NCBI GenBank assembly: GCA_004835665.1
Contig: RBKR01000010.1
Coordinates: 1,550,001-1,614,000 of the forward strand
Length of the DNA stretch: 64,000 bases
Direction of reading: 5' to 3'
Source: Phoma sp. XZ068
Lineage: Eukaryota; Ascomycota; Dothideomycetes; Pleosporales; Didymellaceae
Shown here: in pieces, positions 44,111 through 53,572 of the stretch
Numbering within the stretch: the stretch's first letter is position 1
Layout: each line of letters begins with the position of its first letter
Translations under genes and position numbers: made by a program
Notes under the pieces: generated by a model
What the model was told of the DNA's origin: nothing
Databases searched by the model: none
Seen by the model: the letters and a program-made list of their open reading frames with translations, nothing else

Positions 44111-45962
44111 ACGTGTTTTATAAGCGAGCGCCGCGTACAGGCGAGCGCCGCACCCCACCAACTTTGCGCACCTCTACAGACACGTATCTCAACCACACTG
44201 TGATATAATATATTTATATTAACAGAGTTGATTAATCAGTATCTAAATTGTCTTTCTCACACGTACGTATATTATGCCCAGTCTCTCTACACCTTGTGCA
44301 GCGCGCAAGAGCCTGGCGGCTAAGACCTGACCGCTTTCCTCCTTGACGCTCTTCATAAGCAAGCTGCTGATCAGCCTCACGTTGAGCGAGTAGATCCTCT
44401 CCAGCTCCCTTTGTTAAGACCCCTCGCTTCTGGAGTCGCTTTTTCTTACGCTGCTTTCTCGTTGACGCTGCCTCGTTGGCTTTCTCAAGGCTGGCGATCC
44501 GATCGCGCATCAGCTCAGCTGAGAGCATCATCACTTCAGCCCCCTTCTTAAGCTGGTCAATCGCTTCAATAATAGAAGCTGGTGATGAGCTCTTATGCTT
44601 TTGAACGCGATCACGTATTAGAGTTGATTGAGCCTCAAGCTCACGTACGTTGCTGGGCGTACGAGCCTCCCAGAGAGCCTCTGCTATAGCAGCTGGAGTC
44701 GGCGTACGGAGCTGTATATCTAGCTTTGACAGAACAGCGTCTGGTTGGAGAGGAACAAGGCCTGCGCCTCGAAAGGCTGAGCAGATATTGGCTGACGTGA
44801 ACGATTGATCAAAGGCTGCCTTGAAGGCTGGCAGAAACTCAAGCTTGGTAATGTAGTTGATGTGGTGGCGCATTAGAGCCTCAATCTCACGGCTGTACGC
44901 GCGCTTCAACGGCGAGAAGCAGCCAACGTCAAGAGGCTGGAGTAGGTGAGATGAATGAGGTGGCATACAGAGCGTATAGACATCATTCTCCTTGCAGAGC
45001 TCTTGAAACTCAAGAGATTGGTGGCTCTCGTGGCCATCAAGGATAAGCAGCCGACGTGCTCCAACCGTCTTGCCCTTTGTATGCTTAAGAAAGTGCTTTA
45101 GCCACTCAACTCCTAGCTCGTTATTTGTCCAACCGTTGTCACTGACTGCGATAGCCCAGTCTTGTGGGACATCCTCCTCCTCGTACCAGGCAGACAGGTG
45201 ATACTGGCCAGCAAAGATAAGGAAGGGTGGGATCGTCCAGCCAGCAGCGTTGATCGCCTGGATCAACGTCACCCACTCACGATTTCCTGGCTGAACAGCC
45301 TTTGGCCTGCCTCTCCTCTCTGATCCTGTCGCCACAAGCTGAGTCGTGATCTTGCCCATCGCAAAGCCAGCCTCGTCAAAGTTGTAGACGTCCTCATCAC
45401 AGATGCCGTACTTGGCTTTTGTCTGCTCTACGAGCTCAAACCAGCTTCTGATTAATATAGGATCCTCGCACAGAGCTCTCTGCCTGTCGTACGCTCGATT
45501 GAAACGTGTCGTAAGACTGTCTGTACGCTTAACAAAGTTGCGCGGCCAGTGGACGCCGGCCTGGCCTCCGCCGCGCGCAGCCAGCAGCTTATCAGCCATA
45601 TCACGTACAGCCGCGTACGTAGGCGCAAATCCACGTTGATCTACGTCGAGTATATATCTGATAATCACCTCCTCTTCTAGCTCAGTGAGCTTCTTTGAGT
45701 TGGGCTGGCAATCGCGTCGGGCAGGCTTGCCATCGCGTCGGCGGCGGATCGTTCTATCAGACACGTTGAAGACTGCAGCAGCATGGCGATTACTCTTAAA
45801 CTGCTGAGTATTGATCGAAGAGAGAGCAAGTTGAACATCTGCTTCATTTGGAGCCATTTGAATAGCGTTGCGTAGAGCTATTGTATGTTGAGATAAGAGA
45901 GGTGCGCAAAGTTGGTGGGGTGCGGCGCTCGCCTGTACGCGGCGCTCGCTTATAAAACACGT
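44111..45962 (-). mobile_element. pogo-type transposon with 65-bp inverted repeats
   Basis: The ends start ACGTGTTTTATAAGCGAGCG, with inverted repeats of about 65 bp (44111-44175 and its complement to 45962). TA flanks at 44109-44110 and 45963-45964. AGCGAGCGCCGC-like units are repeated within each end. It is inserted at the 3' end of the RIP-damaged OrsD gene and encodes one intact transposase. Confidence 0.93.
44232..45857 (-). CDS. pogo-type transposase with C-terminal zinc knuckle, intact
   Basis: 541 codons from MAPNEADVQLALSSI; upstream in-frame sequence lies outside the terminal repeat, so I reject earlier starts. The HTH includes VSDRTIRRRRDGK and RGFAPTYAAVRDMADKLL. Catalytic residues are D161 (YNFDEAGFAMG), D274 (LLILDGHESH) and D310 (LQPLDVGCF), DD35D. 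The C-terminus has a CCHC knuckle, CTRCRETGHNIRTC, unlike the Lys-rich tails of the other pogo transposases here. It is distantly related to those and closely related to the decayed copy at 56887-58726. Confidence 0.92.
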   Translation of the reverse strand: MAPNEADVQLALSSINTQQFKSNRHAAAVFNVSDRTIRRRRDGKPARRDCQPNSKKLTELEEEVIIRYILDVDQRGFAPTYAAVRDMADKLLAARGGGQAGVHWPRNFVKRTDSLTTRFNRAYDRQRALCEDPILIRSWFELVEQTKAKYGICDEDVYNFDEAGFAMGKITTQLVATGSERRGRPKAVQPGNREWVTLIQAINAAGWTIPPFLIFAGQYHLSAWYEEEDVPQDWAIAVSDNGWTNNELGVEWLKHFLKHTKGKTVGARRLLILDGHESHQSLEFQELCKENDVYTLCMPPHSSHLLQPLDVGCFSPLKRAYSREIEALMRHHINYITKLEFLPAFKAAFDQSFTSANICSAFRGAGLVPLQPDAVLSKLDIQLRTPTPAAIAEALWEARTPSNVRELEAQSTLIRDRVQKHKSSSPASIIEAIDQLKKGAEVMMLSAELMRDRIASLEKANEAASTRKQRKKKRLQKRGVLTKGAGEDLLAQREADQQLAYEERQGGKRSGLSRQALARCTRCRETGHNIRTCEKDNLDTD

Positions 45963-45964
45963 TA

Positions 45965-46398
45965 GGTAGAATTTTTTAAAGGACCACTGCACCTGCATGC
46001 CTAGTATATGATGCCCCGTGGTATCGACCCCTGATTCTTCCCAGTCAGGTAATCGTGCATCCTGCCCCAAAGACGCGTGTATGCAACGCGAATCAGGTGC
46101 TGATTTTCTCCTGTTGTACTCTAGTGTGGCGCCACCCCCTAATCTACGTGCTTTGGGTCTAGCGTGAATCCCCCACACTATCGCATGCTCCTGGTAGCAG
46201 GATGCGCAATAGAGCCAACTTCACTAACAAGCACCATTCTTGTCTTTCATTACTAGTTGTGTTCGGAGCGTAGAGATGGCAACAAATTGGATCTTGTCAA
46301 CACCAGCGTCTATCGCTAACCATCTTGTACGTAATGCCGATTGCCAGATGAGGGTTACTGATCGCTGATTGTGCATTCTATAATTCAAAGCAACATGA
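45965..46398. other. flank of OrsD-like gene with a dispersed direct repeat
   Basis: TGCCTAGTATATGATGCCCC occurs at 45998-46017, and similar sequence recurs downstream of the gene at 49529-49543 and 49728-49748. No gene is seen here; it may contain an unrecognised first exon of the OrsD-like gene. Confidence 0.35.
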
Positions 46399-46485
46399 GC
46401 TGATTGCTTTAGACTATGTTACCTTCGTCCAAGCGAGAAAGTAATTATCTGCACCCTCTGTTGCACCGCAGTACCTGTCACGGGC

Positions 46486-49413
46486 TTGGACACCCACCTG
46501 CGAACTTACCACCATGTTCCTCCCAAACTACGGCGGATTACGATGGCACAATTTGACAGCGTGCCTGCTGCGCAAACCTTCAATGATTTAGTGTCTCGCC
46601 AGGACGGATCGACGCCGCTCTCCTACCTTCCTCCACCCGCACCTGGATTTTGTTGTCCACACTGTACACAGGGAAAGACAATCAATTGGGATCAGATGCG
46701 ACGGCATGCGAAGGCAGAACACAACATCAGTGCTCCTGAATGCGTTCAAGACCAATCTAGATACGAATGTTACCTGCAGAGCTGGACGAAGTACTCGCCG
46801 AAATACTGGGTAGTAACCCAAGATAACAACTCCAGCAAGCAAGGGATCCACGAACAACCTCATTCTACAAGCGAAGGGGAGTGCTTGACGCGAATGGAGG
46901 ATGAAGAAGAAGAACAGCGCTTCGATGGTGAGCCCAGCACAGTAGCTCTAGACGCAGAGCTAGAGCACGACGAAAATACCGAGTGGCTTCGAGGCTGTGA
47001 ATGGCCGACATGGTTTGCTCACAAGCCCATTCATCTTATCGTCGCATCTGCAGCGCTGCCCTCTGCGAGAACATCGGAGGACCTCTTACTAGGCCTTTGG
47101 AATGGTTTCGAGTGTGTGAGCCCAGCACAGACAGAGAGGATCATTTGGAAGGTACTGGAGACCAGCAAAACCGTGTTTCAGCGATGCGAAATGACGCTTA
47201 AGCAGACTCCGCGTGTTTTGCTTTGCTGGCTTCGGAGCTGGACGCCATCTTTCCTTCCTTACCCATTCGAGCTGCCTCAACGTGAACAAACCCGGCGAAG
47301 ATACTACATCATCCACGAGCGGTTTCTTTGCTACATATTCCGAATTCTAGCACTGTCGTGTAACATAAAGGAGCCCACACGCGAAATCTCGGGGCTGCAG
47401 CTGACTACACCTCAGCTAGCCATGATGAACCATATCTGGAACCATATTTCTGCTGTCAGCCAACAGGCAGACCGCGGGATATTGCTCCAACCATCCTTGG
47501 ATGGTGTCTGTGAGAATCTCTTCCAGCTTCTTGTCATGTTCTGGACAGACCTGTCGCACGATGGAAACATGAACCGTAGCGCTATCATGCATTTCTCTGG
47601 TGTTCTGGGAATTCATCCTACAGAACTGTGTTTCCGCAAACCTTATGATTATACACCATTTATATCAGCGCTCCTGTGGGTGGGTCGTCTGATTATACTC
47701 GAGTACGCCCTACCGCTTGCACCATACAACCATCTCAAAGCTCCCTGGCCTGAGCGTACTGCCTACGCCGACCAAGCACAGCGACTGCGGGAGCACATCC
47801 GACCTAAATATCTTCAACGAGGAAGCCTTGCACCGGCCGGTTACCTCATTGAACGGCTTCAGCATGGACGAGCGATTGCTAGGCGCGAGGGCCCCCGAAC
47901 AAGCATATCCTGGTCTCCAGACGGCTTAACGCTATATATCGCGGACACCCAGGTTCACATGCGGCAATTCCGCGAAACGATCCACAGCGTCATACTAGGA
48001 TCGCAAAATCTTGCACAGGAGCTCCTTTTTGATTGGTGGCCAGATGTCCAGCTTAACGCCGTGCAAGATGATCTTGCGACTCATCGCCCAGGGTTCTCGT
48101 TTCTGACGCACCCAGCCAACAAGCTCCAGGGGGCTTTTCGTGCTGTGAACAGACTAGCATTCTCAGAGCAAGGCGGGTTTTCATTGGAGACAAGAAAAGG
48201 AAGAACTAAGCTAAAGCAGTACCTGGACAAAAGCGACATGTTTGTTCGTCAACTTTATGCAGCAATTCACATGACAGGCCGCATGCCAGCACGCGGGGAA
48301 GAGTTGAGGGTATTACGCTGGGCCGACACAGTCTCCGTGCGACGAAACATTTTCCTCTATAAAGGAAAGATAATACTCGTTTTTGCTTACAACAAAGCAA
48401 ACACCTACACCAACAATTCGTTTTATATCGTGCGTTCTCCCTGCTTCCTAGTACAAAGGATCATATACATGTACCTTGTGTATATCCGCCCCTTCCGGAA
48501 TCTTATCAGCCGAAGTTTGGGGATCTTGTCCAAGAATTCAACGAACCCTCACTTGTTCAACACACACGACAGCGCAACAGCATACTTTTCCCCAGATCAA
48601 GCCCACTCGAGCCTTAAAAATTCAACGGCTTATTGTGCTATTCCAACGACCACTAGTCTATACAGACAAACTGCAGTTAGCATTGCTAAGAAGCATCTTC
48701 CCGCCCTCGTTCAGCCACTTGACCCCAACACCCCTAAAGATTTCAATGGCTTCCTCCAGCTTCTTTCCTTCCAAACAGGTCACAGACCGGTTACGCATGC
48801 TAGTGCATATGCGCTTGAGCATGGTTTTCCCACCAGACTCCAACCAGATCTTATCGACCGATACCTCGTGAACAGCCACATGTGGCACGAGTTTACACTG
48901 ACCCGAGAAGAAGATGTTCTAGATCACAGTCTATCAGGTGCATGCTATGCCAAAAGCAGTACCGCGCGAGTTAGCTACTGCCCAGACAACGTCACTGTAG
49001 GGACGCCAGAGTGTGCCACACTTGAGATGAGCGACATAGATTCATTTCATAGACCCTCGCCTACAAGGACCCTAGAGCAACGACAACAAAGAGGAAAGAA
49101 GCGACGAAGAGAATCTGAGAGCTGCAGTCCTCTAACAAGAAAGATTTATATTATGCAGCAACAATTGCACGAGCTTGTTCAAGAGCGCGCTGCGTCAAAG
49201 AGAACACAAGCTTCACACCAGCAAACTAGCCGAGATTACATAGAGTCTGGATCAGCGACCGAGCTAGAGACCAGTGACTGGGAGGATAGAAGGGTGCTTC
49301 AGGTAGGGAGTAGAGTTCAATGTGTACTCAAGAAGGACGCAAAGCACAAAGTCCATGGTTCGAAAGCGCACAGTACTCGCACTTCAAGACCCAACAAGCA
49401 GAGGAAAGGCTAG
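46486..49413 (+). CDS. large intact OrsD-like (DUF3505) C2H2 protein, RecQ-linked type
   Basis: The frame is open from 46399; the codon at 46486 is TTG and the first in-frame ATG is 46543, so the 5' end is unsettled. Upstream in-frame residues IICTLCCTAVPVTGLDTHLR and then TYHH form the family's opening C2H2 finger. A second finger is CCPHCTQGKTINWDQMRRHA. The middle carries TGRMPARGEELRVLRWADT and IFLYKGKIILVFAYNKA, a segment also found at the N-terminus of fungal telomere-linked RecQ-type helicases. The C-terminus is basic and Ser-rich with a predicted coiled part. There is no helicase motif in the frame. Nearly 1000 codons without a lesion, amid damaged relatives, suggest selection or recent arrival. 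Its biochemical role is unknown. Confidence 0.75.
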   Translation: MDTHLRTYHHVPPKLRRITMAQFDSVPAAQTFNDLVSRQDGSTPLSYLPPPAPGFCCPHCTQGKTINWDQMRRHAKAEHNISAPECVQDQSRYECYLQSWTKYSPKYWVVTQDNNSSKQGIHEQPHSTSEGECLTRMEDEEEEQRFDGEPSTVALDAELEHDENTEWLRGCEWPTWFAHKPIHLIVASAALPSARTSEDLLLGLWNGFECVSPAQTERIIWKVLETSKTVFQRCEMTLKQTPRVLLCWLRSWTPSFLPYPFELPQREQTRRRYYIIHERFLCYIFRILALSCNIKEPTREISGLQLTTPQLAMMNHIWNHISAVSQQADRGILLQPSLDGVCENLFQLLVMFWTDLSHDGNMNRSAIMHFSGVLGIHPTELCFRKPYDYTPFISALLWVGRLIILEYALPLAPYNHLKAPWPERTAYADQAQRLREHIRPKYLQRGSLAPAGYLIERLQHGRAIARREGPRTSISWSPDGLTLYIADTQVHMRQFRETIHSVILGSQNLAQELLFDWWPDVQLNAVQDDLATHRPGFSFLTHPANKLQGAFRAVNRLAFSEQGGFSLETRKGRTKLKQYLDKSDMFVRQLYAAIHMTGRMPARGEELRVLRWADTVSVRRNIFLYKGKIILVFAYNKANTYTNNSFYIVRSPCFLVQRIIYMYLVYIRPFRNLISRSLGILSKNSTNPHLFNTHDSATAYFSPDQAHSSLKNSTAYCAIPTTTSLYRQTAVSIAKKHLPALVQPLDPNTPKDFNGFLQLLSFQTGHRPVTHASAYALEHGFPTRLQPDLIDRYLVNSHMWHEFTLTREEDVLDHSLSGACYAKSSTARVSYCPDNVTVGTPECATLEMSDIDSFHRPSPTRTLEQRQQRGKKRRRESESCSPLTRKIYIMQQQLHELVQERAASKRTQASHQQTSRDYIESGSATELETSDWEDRRVLQVGSRVQCVLKKDAKHKVHGSKAHSTRTSRPNKQRKG

Positions 49414-50082
49414 TATGTAGGTACTGCAACACTACCCGTGTCCGTCCTTGTAGTGTAGAAACTTATACGCAAATATTCACATACGCGAAGTGTGACTATG
49501 TAATGTCGTAATTACATTCTTACTATCCCCTAGTATATGATGCTTTGCGAGCTGGCATGCAATTTAAATCTAACGAGAATAGCGCGATTGTGCCTTGCGG
49601 GTCGCAGTCCGATTTGTCCTGTTTCGGTATAACGCTATACATCTTTGCGAGTCATACCAAACTTCTATCTAGCCATCTCACGCCTTCAAGATGAGTATGG
49701 ACAATTCACCATAACTATCGCTTGACGTGCCCTGGTATATGATGCCCCACGACATTTTTTTATCGTTGTCAAAAACTGTGTCATACAAAGTCAACTCAAA
49801 AGCGCATGCGCAACCCGCTCCCAGAGTGTTACTATGTGCAGCTAGAGTTTGTTGTTGTTAGGGTTGCCATTATAACGGTTTTCGAAATACCGTGTACATC
49901 ACGTGCAGCCGAGGGGTAACCCAGAGTCTCCGCGTTATCACATATACGCCAATTTTCTATATAATTTGATGCAACAAGCTGCTTCTTAAACCTCTAAGCT
50001 TTGTGTAGTATTTTGTGAAGTTCTATTGCGACGATCGCGATAGCTTTTCTTTGATGTTGTTGAACCCGCGCTTGCCGCCACG
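49414..50082. other. intergenic region with two dispersed-repeat copies
   Basis: Contains CCTAGTATATGATGC at 49529 and TGCCCTGGTATATGATGCCC at 49728. It should also contain the left end of the Tc1-type element that follows, but I could not pair it with a right end. Confidence 0.35.
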
Positions 50083-51111
50083 ATGGTCAACACTGGCAAG
50101 CGCTTACCTGTATCCCCCACACTTCAGCGAGCCGTCATGGCTCATATAGCTGCTGGCAAGAATAATACTGAAGTCGTAGCTGCTACAGGAGTCTTCCGCC
50201 ACACAGTGGCGAAGCTGCGGCTGAGCTTGGAGTACTGGGGACAGTGCTATCCACCACCTACTGTGAGGCTCGGAAGACCTCCATTGCTGCGGCAAGCCCA
50301 GCTAGAGGCGCTGGAGGAGTACCTCCAAGGCAGACCCGGCGCTTATCTTGAAGAGATGCAGCAGTTCTTATATGATGAGTTTGATGTGGAGTGTCACATA
50401 TCAACTGTGTGGCGAGCTTTGGAGAAGCTCAACTTCTCAAGAAAGCTGGCAACAAAGCGTGCAAAGGAGCAAAGTGAGCCTCTCCGTCGGGTTTACAGAG
50501 CGCGGATGCTGCAATATAAAGCAGAACAGATCATCGCCATCGATGAGAGTGCTTGCAATGAGCGTACTGGAGACCGTAAGTATGGCTGGAGCCAAGTCAA
50601 CACACCTGTTGAAGCCACATACTCCATGAAGCGGAGCGAGCGTTGGTCACTTCTGCCAGCCATGACGGTCAACGGTTACCTCGATTGGATGATATTTCAG
50701 GGCTCAATTACCTCGGAGATTATGGAGAAGTTCCTCTTAGAGAAGGTGTTGCCACATACAACACCAGGTTACTCAGTAATTGTGCTCGATAACGCGTCGA
50801 TTCACCGATCGGCTCGGGTTCGTGAGCTTTGTGCGATGTACGAGGTACAGCTGGAGTATCTTCCGCCATATTCACCTGACTACAATCCCATTGAGAAGAG
50901 CTTTAAGCAGCTGAAAAGTTGGATCAAAAGACACTCTGATGAGCAGGACATCTTTGACGACTTCTACTACTTCCTTGAGTATGCGGTTGAACGCGTGTTA
51001 ACAGAGATCGACTGCAGGAGCTGGTTTTGGATGTGTGGTTACCAACCTGAGGAATGGTGTGGTGACGCGCATGGGCATCCTGAGACTGACAACGTTTACG
51101 ACCTTTTATAA
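50083..51111 (+). CDS. Tc1/mariner-type transposase (DDE_3), intact
   Basis: 342 uninterrupted codons from MVNTGKRLPVSPTLQ. An N-terminal HTH (about 1-120; NNTEVVAATGVFRHTVAKL, LGRPPLL) precedes the catalytic D154 (IIAIDESACNE), D236 (VIVLDNASIH) and E271 (YSPDYNPIEKSF), with 34 residues between the last two (DD34E). It has the usual Tc1-family length. The terminal repeats were not identified, so the element limits are unknown. All catalytic residues are present, so the enzyme may be active. Confidence 0.9.
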   Translation: MVNTGKRLPVSPTLQRAVMAHIAAGKNNTEVVAATGVFRHTVAKLRLSLEYWGQCYPPPTVRLGRPPLLRQAQLEALEEYLQGRPGAYLEEMQQFLYDEFDVECHISTVWRALEKLNFSRKLATKRAKEQSEPLRRVYRARMLQYKAEQIIAIDESACNERTGDRKYGWSQVNTPVEATYSMKRSERWSLLPAMTVNGYLDWMIFQGSITSEIMEKFLLEKVLPHTTPGYSVIVLDNASIHRSARVRELCAMYEVQLEYLPPYSPDYNPIEKSFKQLKSWIKRHSDEQDIFDDFYYFLEYAVERVLTEIDCRSWFWMCGYQPEEWCGDAHGHPETDNVYDLL

Positions 51112-51271
51112 CAAAGTAGTGCGCAACCTACAAAAGCAATTTATAATTCGTAATTTTTTTTATAGAAGCCTGTCTGCATATAGATTAGTACTTGTGCTGC
51201 TTCTTAACGTTTAATAATGGGTTCGTTAGGTTCCAAGAAGTGGTGATGTTCGCCACCCACCTTGTCCAACA

Positions 51272-51823
51272 TCACCCGATGATGTCGCTCAACGGAGAAC
51301 GCTGTCGACGCTGCTCTTGAGTAAACTCAACTGCGCGGTGTATATCTTGAAAGTCCTCTTCTGAGAGGCCGCTGTACGTCTTTCTCCACTTAATTGCGTG
51401 TCGTCGGAGCTGCAGAAGTGCACCAGGTTGCTCGTCAAAATGTTCGACCCACAGCGCCATCGGTACACCATTCTCGCCTTCAGCCATTAACATATTAATA
51501 TCAATGTGACCTTCGTCAAAGACCTTCTTCTTCAATCTTTGCATGAACTCAGCGCAGCCAGGAGCGTCCCATTTAGACTTGAAATACTTCCAAAAGTAAA
51601 GAGTATGAGCATAAATCTCACCCCAGAACTCATACTCAAAAGGCACCCATCCTGACGATGGAGCTGCCGATTGAGCTGCCAAGCCGCTATTGAGCTGCTG
51701 CAATTGAGCCATCAACACTGATTTTTGTAGCTCTCGCACCTTATCTAGTACGCCTCCGTCACCACCCCCGCCTCGCTGTCGGCTCCTCACTCGCTCTATG
51801 TGAGCGCGCTCGCGCGCTCTCAT
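51272..51823 (-). CDS. hypothetical protein, convergent to the Tc1-type transposase
   Basis: A 183-codon frame; the upstream sequence is open in the same frame for some residues (VLDPNDRIKAAIMRARERAH), so a further 5' exon is likely (51824-52000 contains HHYPVNPNIISMWAKAI in frame with a TAG between). The protein is Arg-rich at the start, has a Gly run, and continues with EFWGEIYAHTLYFWKYFKSK and WVEHFDEQPGALLQLRRHA. I do not recognise it. It may be a second gene of the same transposon or an unrelated host gene. Confidence 0.45.
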   Translation of the reverse strand: MRARERAHIERVRSRQRGGGGDGGVLDKVRELQKSVLMAQLQQLNSGLAAQSAAPSSGWVPFEYEFWGEIYAHTLYFWKYFKSKWDAPGCAEFMQRLKKKVFDEGHIDINMLMAEGENGVPMALWVEHFDEQPGALLQLRRHAIKWRKTYSGLSEEDFQDIHRAVEFTQEQRRQRSPLSDIIG

Positions 51824-52635
51824 GATCGCAGCTTTGATGCGGTCGTTCGGGTCAAGAACTGTACACTGACGCTAATCTATGGCCTTCGCCCACATGGAGA
51901 TAATATTCGGGTTGACCGGGTAATGATGCTCAACAGCGCGAGGTACAGTACGCGGCACCCAGCAGACCCACGGCCAATTCCATATTCAGGGTCGTTCGGT
52001 AGGTCCTTACGGTCTATGATAATCCACTTCGGTGCAATCCTTTTGAACTGGGCATTATAGTCAGCTGCAATTACAAAAGTATGGCTAGAGAATGGGGACT
52101 ACAAATCTCAGAGCAGGGGAGGAGCTGGAATGACAACGGCGCGCACGAGGCATACAATAAGGGGACTGAACCATTGTGCGTAGGATTTAGCTCCGACGTT
52201 CTCGCTGCTTGTGGGACAACTTCTGCAAGTTGTGCCGGGGTAAGGGTCGATCTTAGGCTGAGACACACACGAGAAAAAAAGACCGCACAGATGGTAGCTA
52301 CGCAGGTGGTACCACGCTTACAGCATCGAATAAACCATATGTTCAGCGAGGGAGCGCAGCGATGGGTGATAAGTAAATACCGCACTTTTGTGTGCTGAGG
52401 ATGCTGGTAAATCTAGCCTCACGAGAAGTAATGTTATCGTATAGCCTGTCGTGCTAAGCAGCTTGCCTAGCATATCTACAAAGGCTGTGGCAAGATTACT
52501 AACGGCAGACATTTCCATGGGCCTCCATGGTCCACGCCTGGCCTGAGGCATAGTTTTAGGTGCCACGAGGCTACGCAGTCTACCGATGCCGATATCCGTA
52601 CTACAGCATCTTGCTAGTTCTGCTATCCCTAGAGG
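51824..52635. other. region with possible upstream exons of the 51272 gene
   Basis: On the minus strand, SADYNAQFKRIAPKWIIIDR-like coding sequence (about 52000-52070) and HHYPVNPNIISMWAKAI (about 51880-51930) lie in frames compatible with exons of the gene at 51272. The splice sites are not clear. The rest shows nothing recognisable. Confidence 0.3.
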
Positions 52636-53106
52636 CTAAGGACAGCTGGCTGATGCTTGTGTACGGCGAGTCCGGATATCAATGTGTTCCCACTCCTCTT
52701 GCCAACACTGTGGGCATTGTAGAGAACATCTCGCATTCCAGCACCTTACAGTACGGTCCCAAGCGTCCTTATGGCCCCAATCCCCTATTCTTCTATTCCA
52801 ATAACTCTTCCTGGTGGGACGGTACCGCATACAGTCAACACAGAGTGCCCAGCGCTTGTCGGGTTTTCCACGCGCGTTTACTGGTTTAATGCGCCTAATC
52901 AACATCTCTACGCTTCGGGCAGAACGTGTAGTTGAATGTCGAGGCAGGAAGGGGACCTTTATGGATGCAAGTGCAGAAACTTGCAGGAGGCGTCGACACG
53001 AGAGCGCGAGGTAGATCTTATCCGGCGGGTTTGCGTGGTAGAAGATCAGGAGAAGGAGCTCGGCGGGGAGGCGGAGAAGGGCGGAGTGCGAGAACGCCGG
53101 CTCCAT
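52636..53106 (-). CDS. F-box protein
   Basis: 156 codons. The N-terminus is a clear F-box (LLRLPAELLLLIFYHANPPD then KIYLALSCRRLLQVSAL, about residues 10-50). A Cys-containing segment CVDCMRYRPTRKSYW follows at about 88-102 and CPQCWQEEWEHI near the end, a pattern frequent in short fungal F-box proteins of unknown target. F-boxes bind Skp1 in SCF ubiquitin ligases. The length is normal for this small class, and the frame is intact. Confidence 0.8.
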   Translation of the reverse strand: MEPAFSHSALLRLPAELLLLIFYHANPPDKIYLALSCRRLLQVSALASIKVPFLPRHSTTRSARSVEMLIRRIKPVNARGKPDKRWALCVDCMRYRPTRKSYWNRRIGDWGHKDAWDRTVRCWNARCSLQCPQCWQEEWEHIDIRTRRTQASASCP

Positions 53107-53572
53107 GAACGACTAGAATCAATCAGCGAATAGTGGGAACGACTAGGTAGCATTTTTTGGCGTACGATATGAGGAACGACGAATGGCTTCCAACTCGACA
53201 TCGTGACAATACCTCTGAGGCATGGAGAGTTTGCGCGATGGGCTGTTGTTTCGCGAATGGTTCTTAAATGAGGTATGCTCACTTCTTGGCATCATGACCT
53301 CACGTTCGTTGGGGGGCCAACAACGCGCAGGGGGCCCGTGCGCCAGGAGCTTAGGCAGCCAAACACAGCGTGCTTCCACATACGACATTCTCGGCTTCCT
53401 CCCATTGCAGCTCTCAGAGCAACCATTTCTACTACGCAAGCATCTGGTGTGAGCATTGTTGTCTACACTCATGCAGTAGGCATATTTGTGTGTTCATTTT
53501 CCGCCACGGAAGAACGCCATAGACGGACCCATTACAGCGGGCTGGTGATCGAAAAGAACTTATCGTCACGAC
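53107..53572. other. upstream region of the SPOK-like gene
   Basis: A divergent intergenic interval of about 470 bp between the F-box gene and the SPOK-like gene. Short frames only. It probably holds both promoters; no specific element can be named. Confidence 0.35.

Noticed and set aside
45858..46178. N-terminal extension of the transposase frame at 44232
   Set aside because: It crosses the terminal inverted repeat into host flank, so it cannot be part of the transposase.
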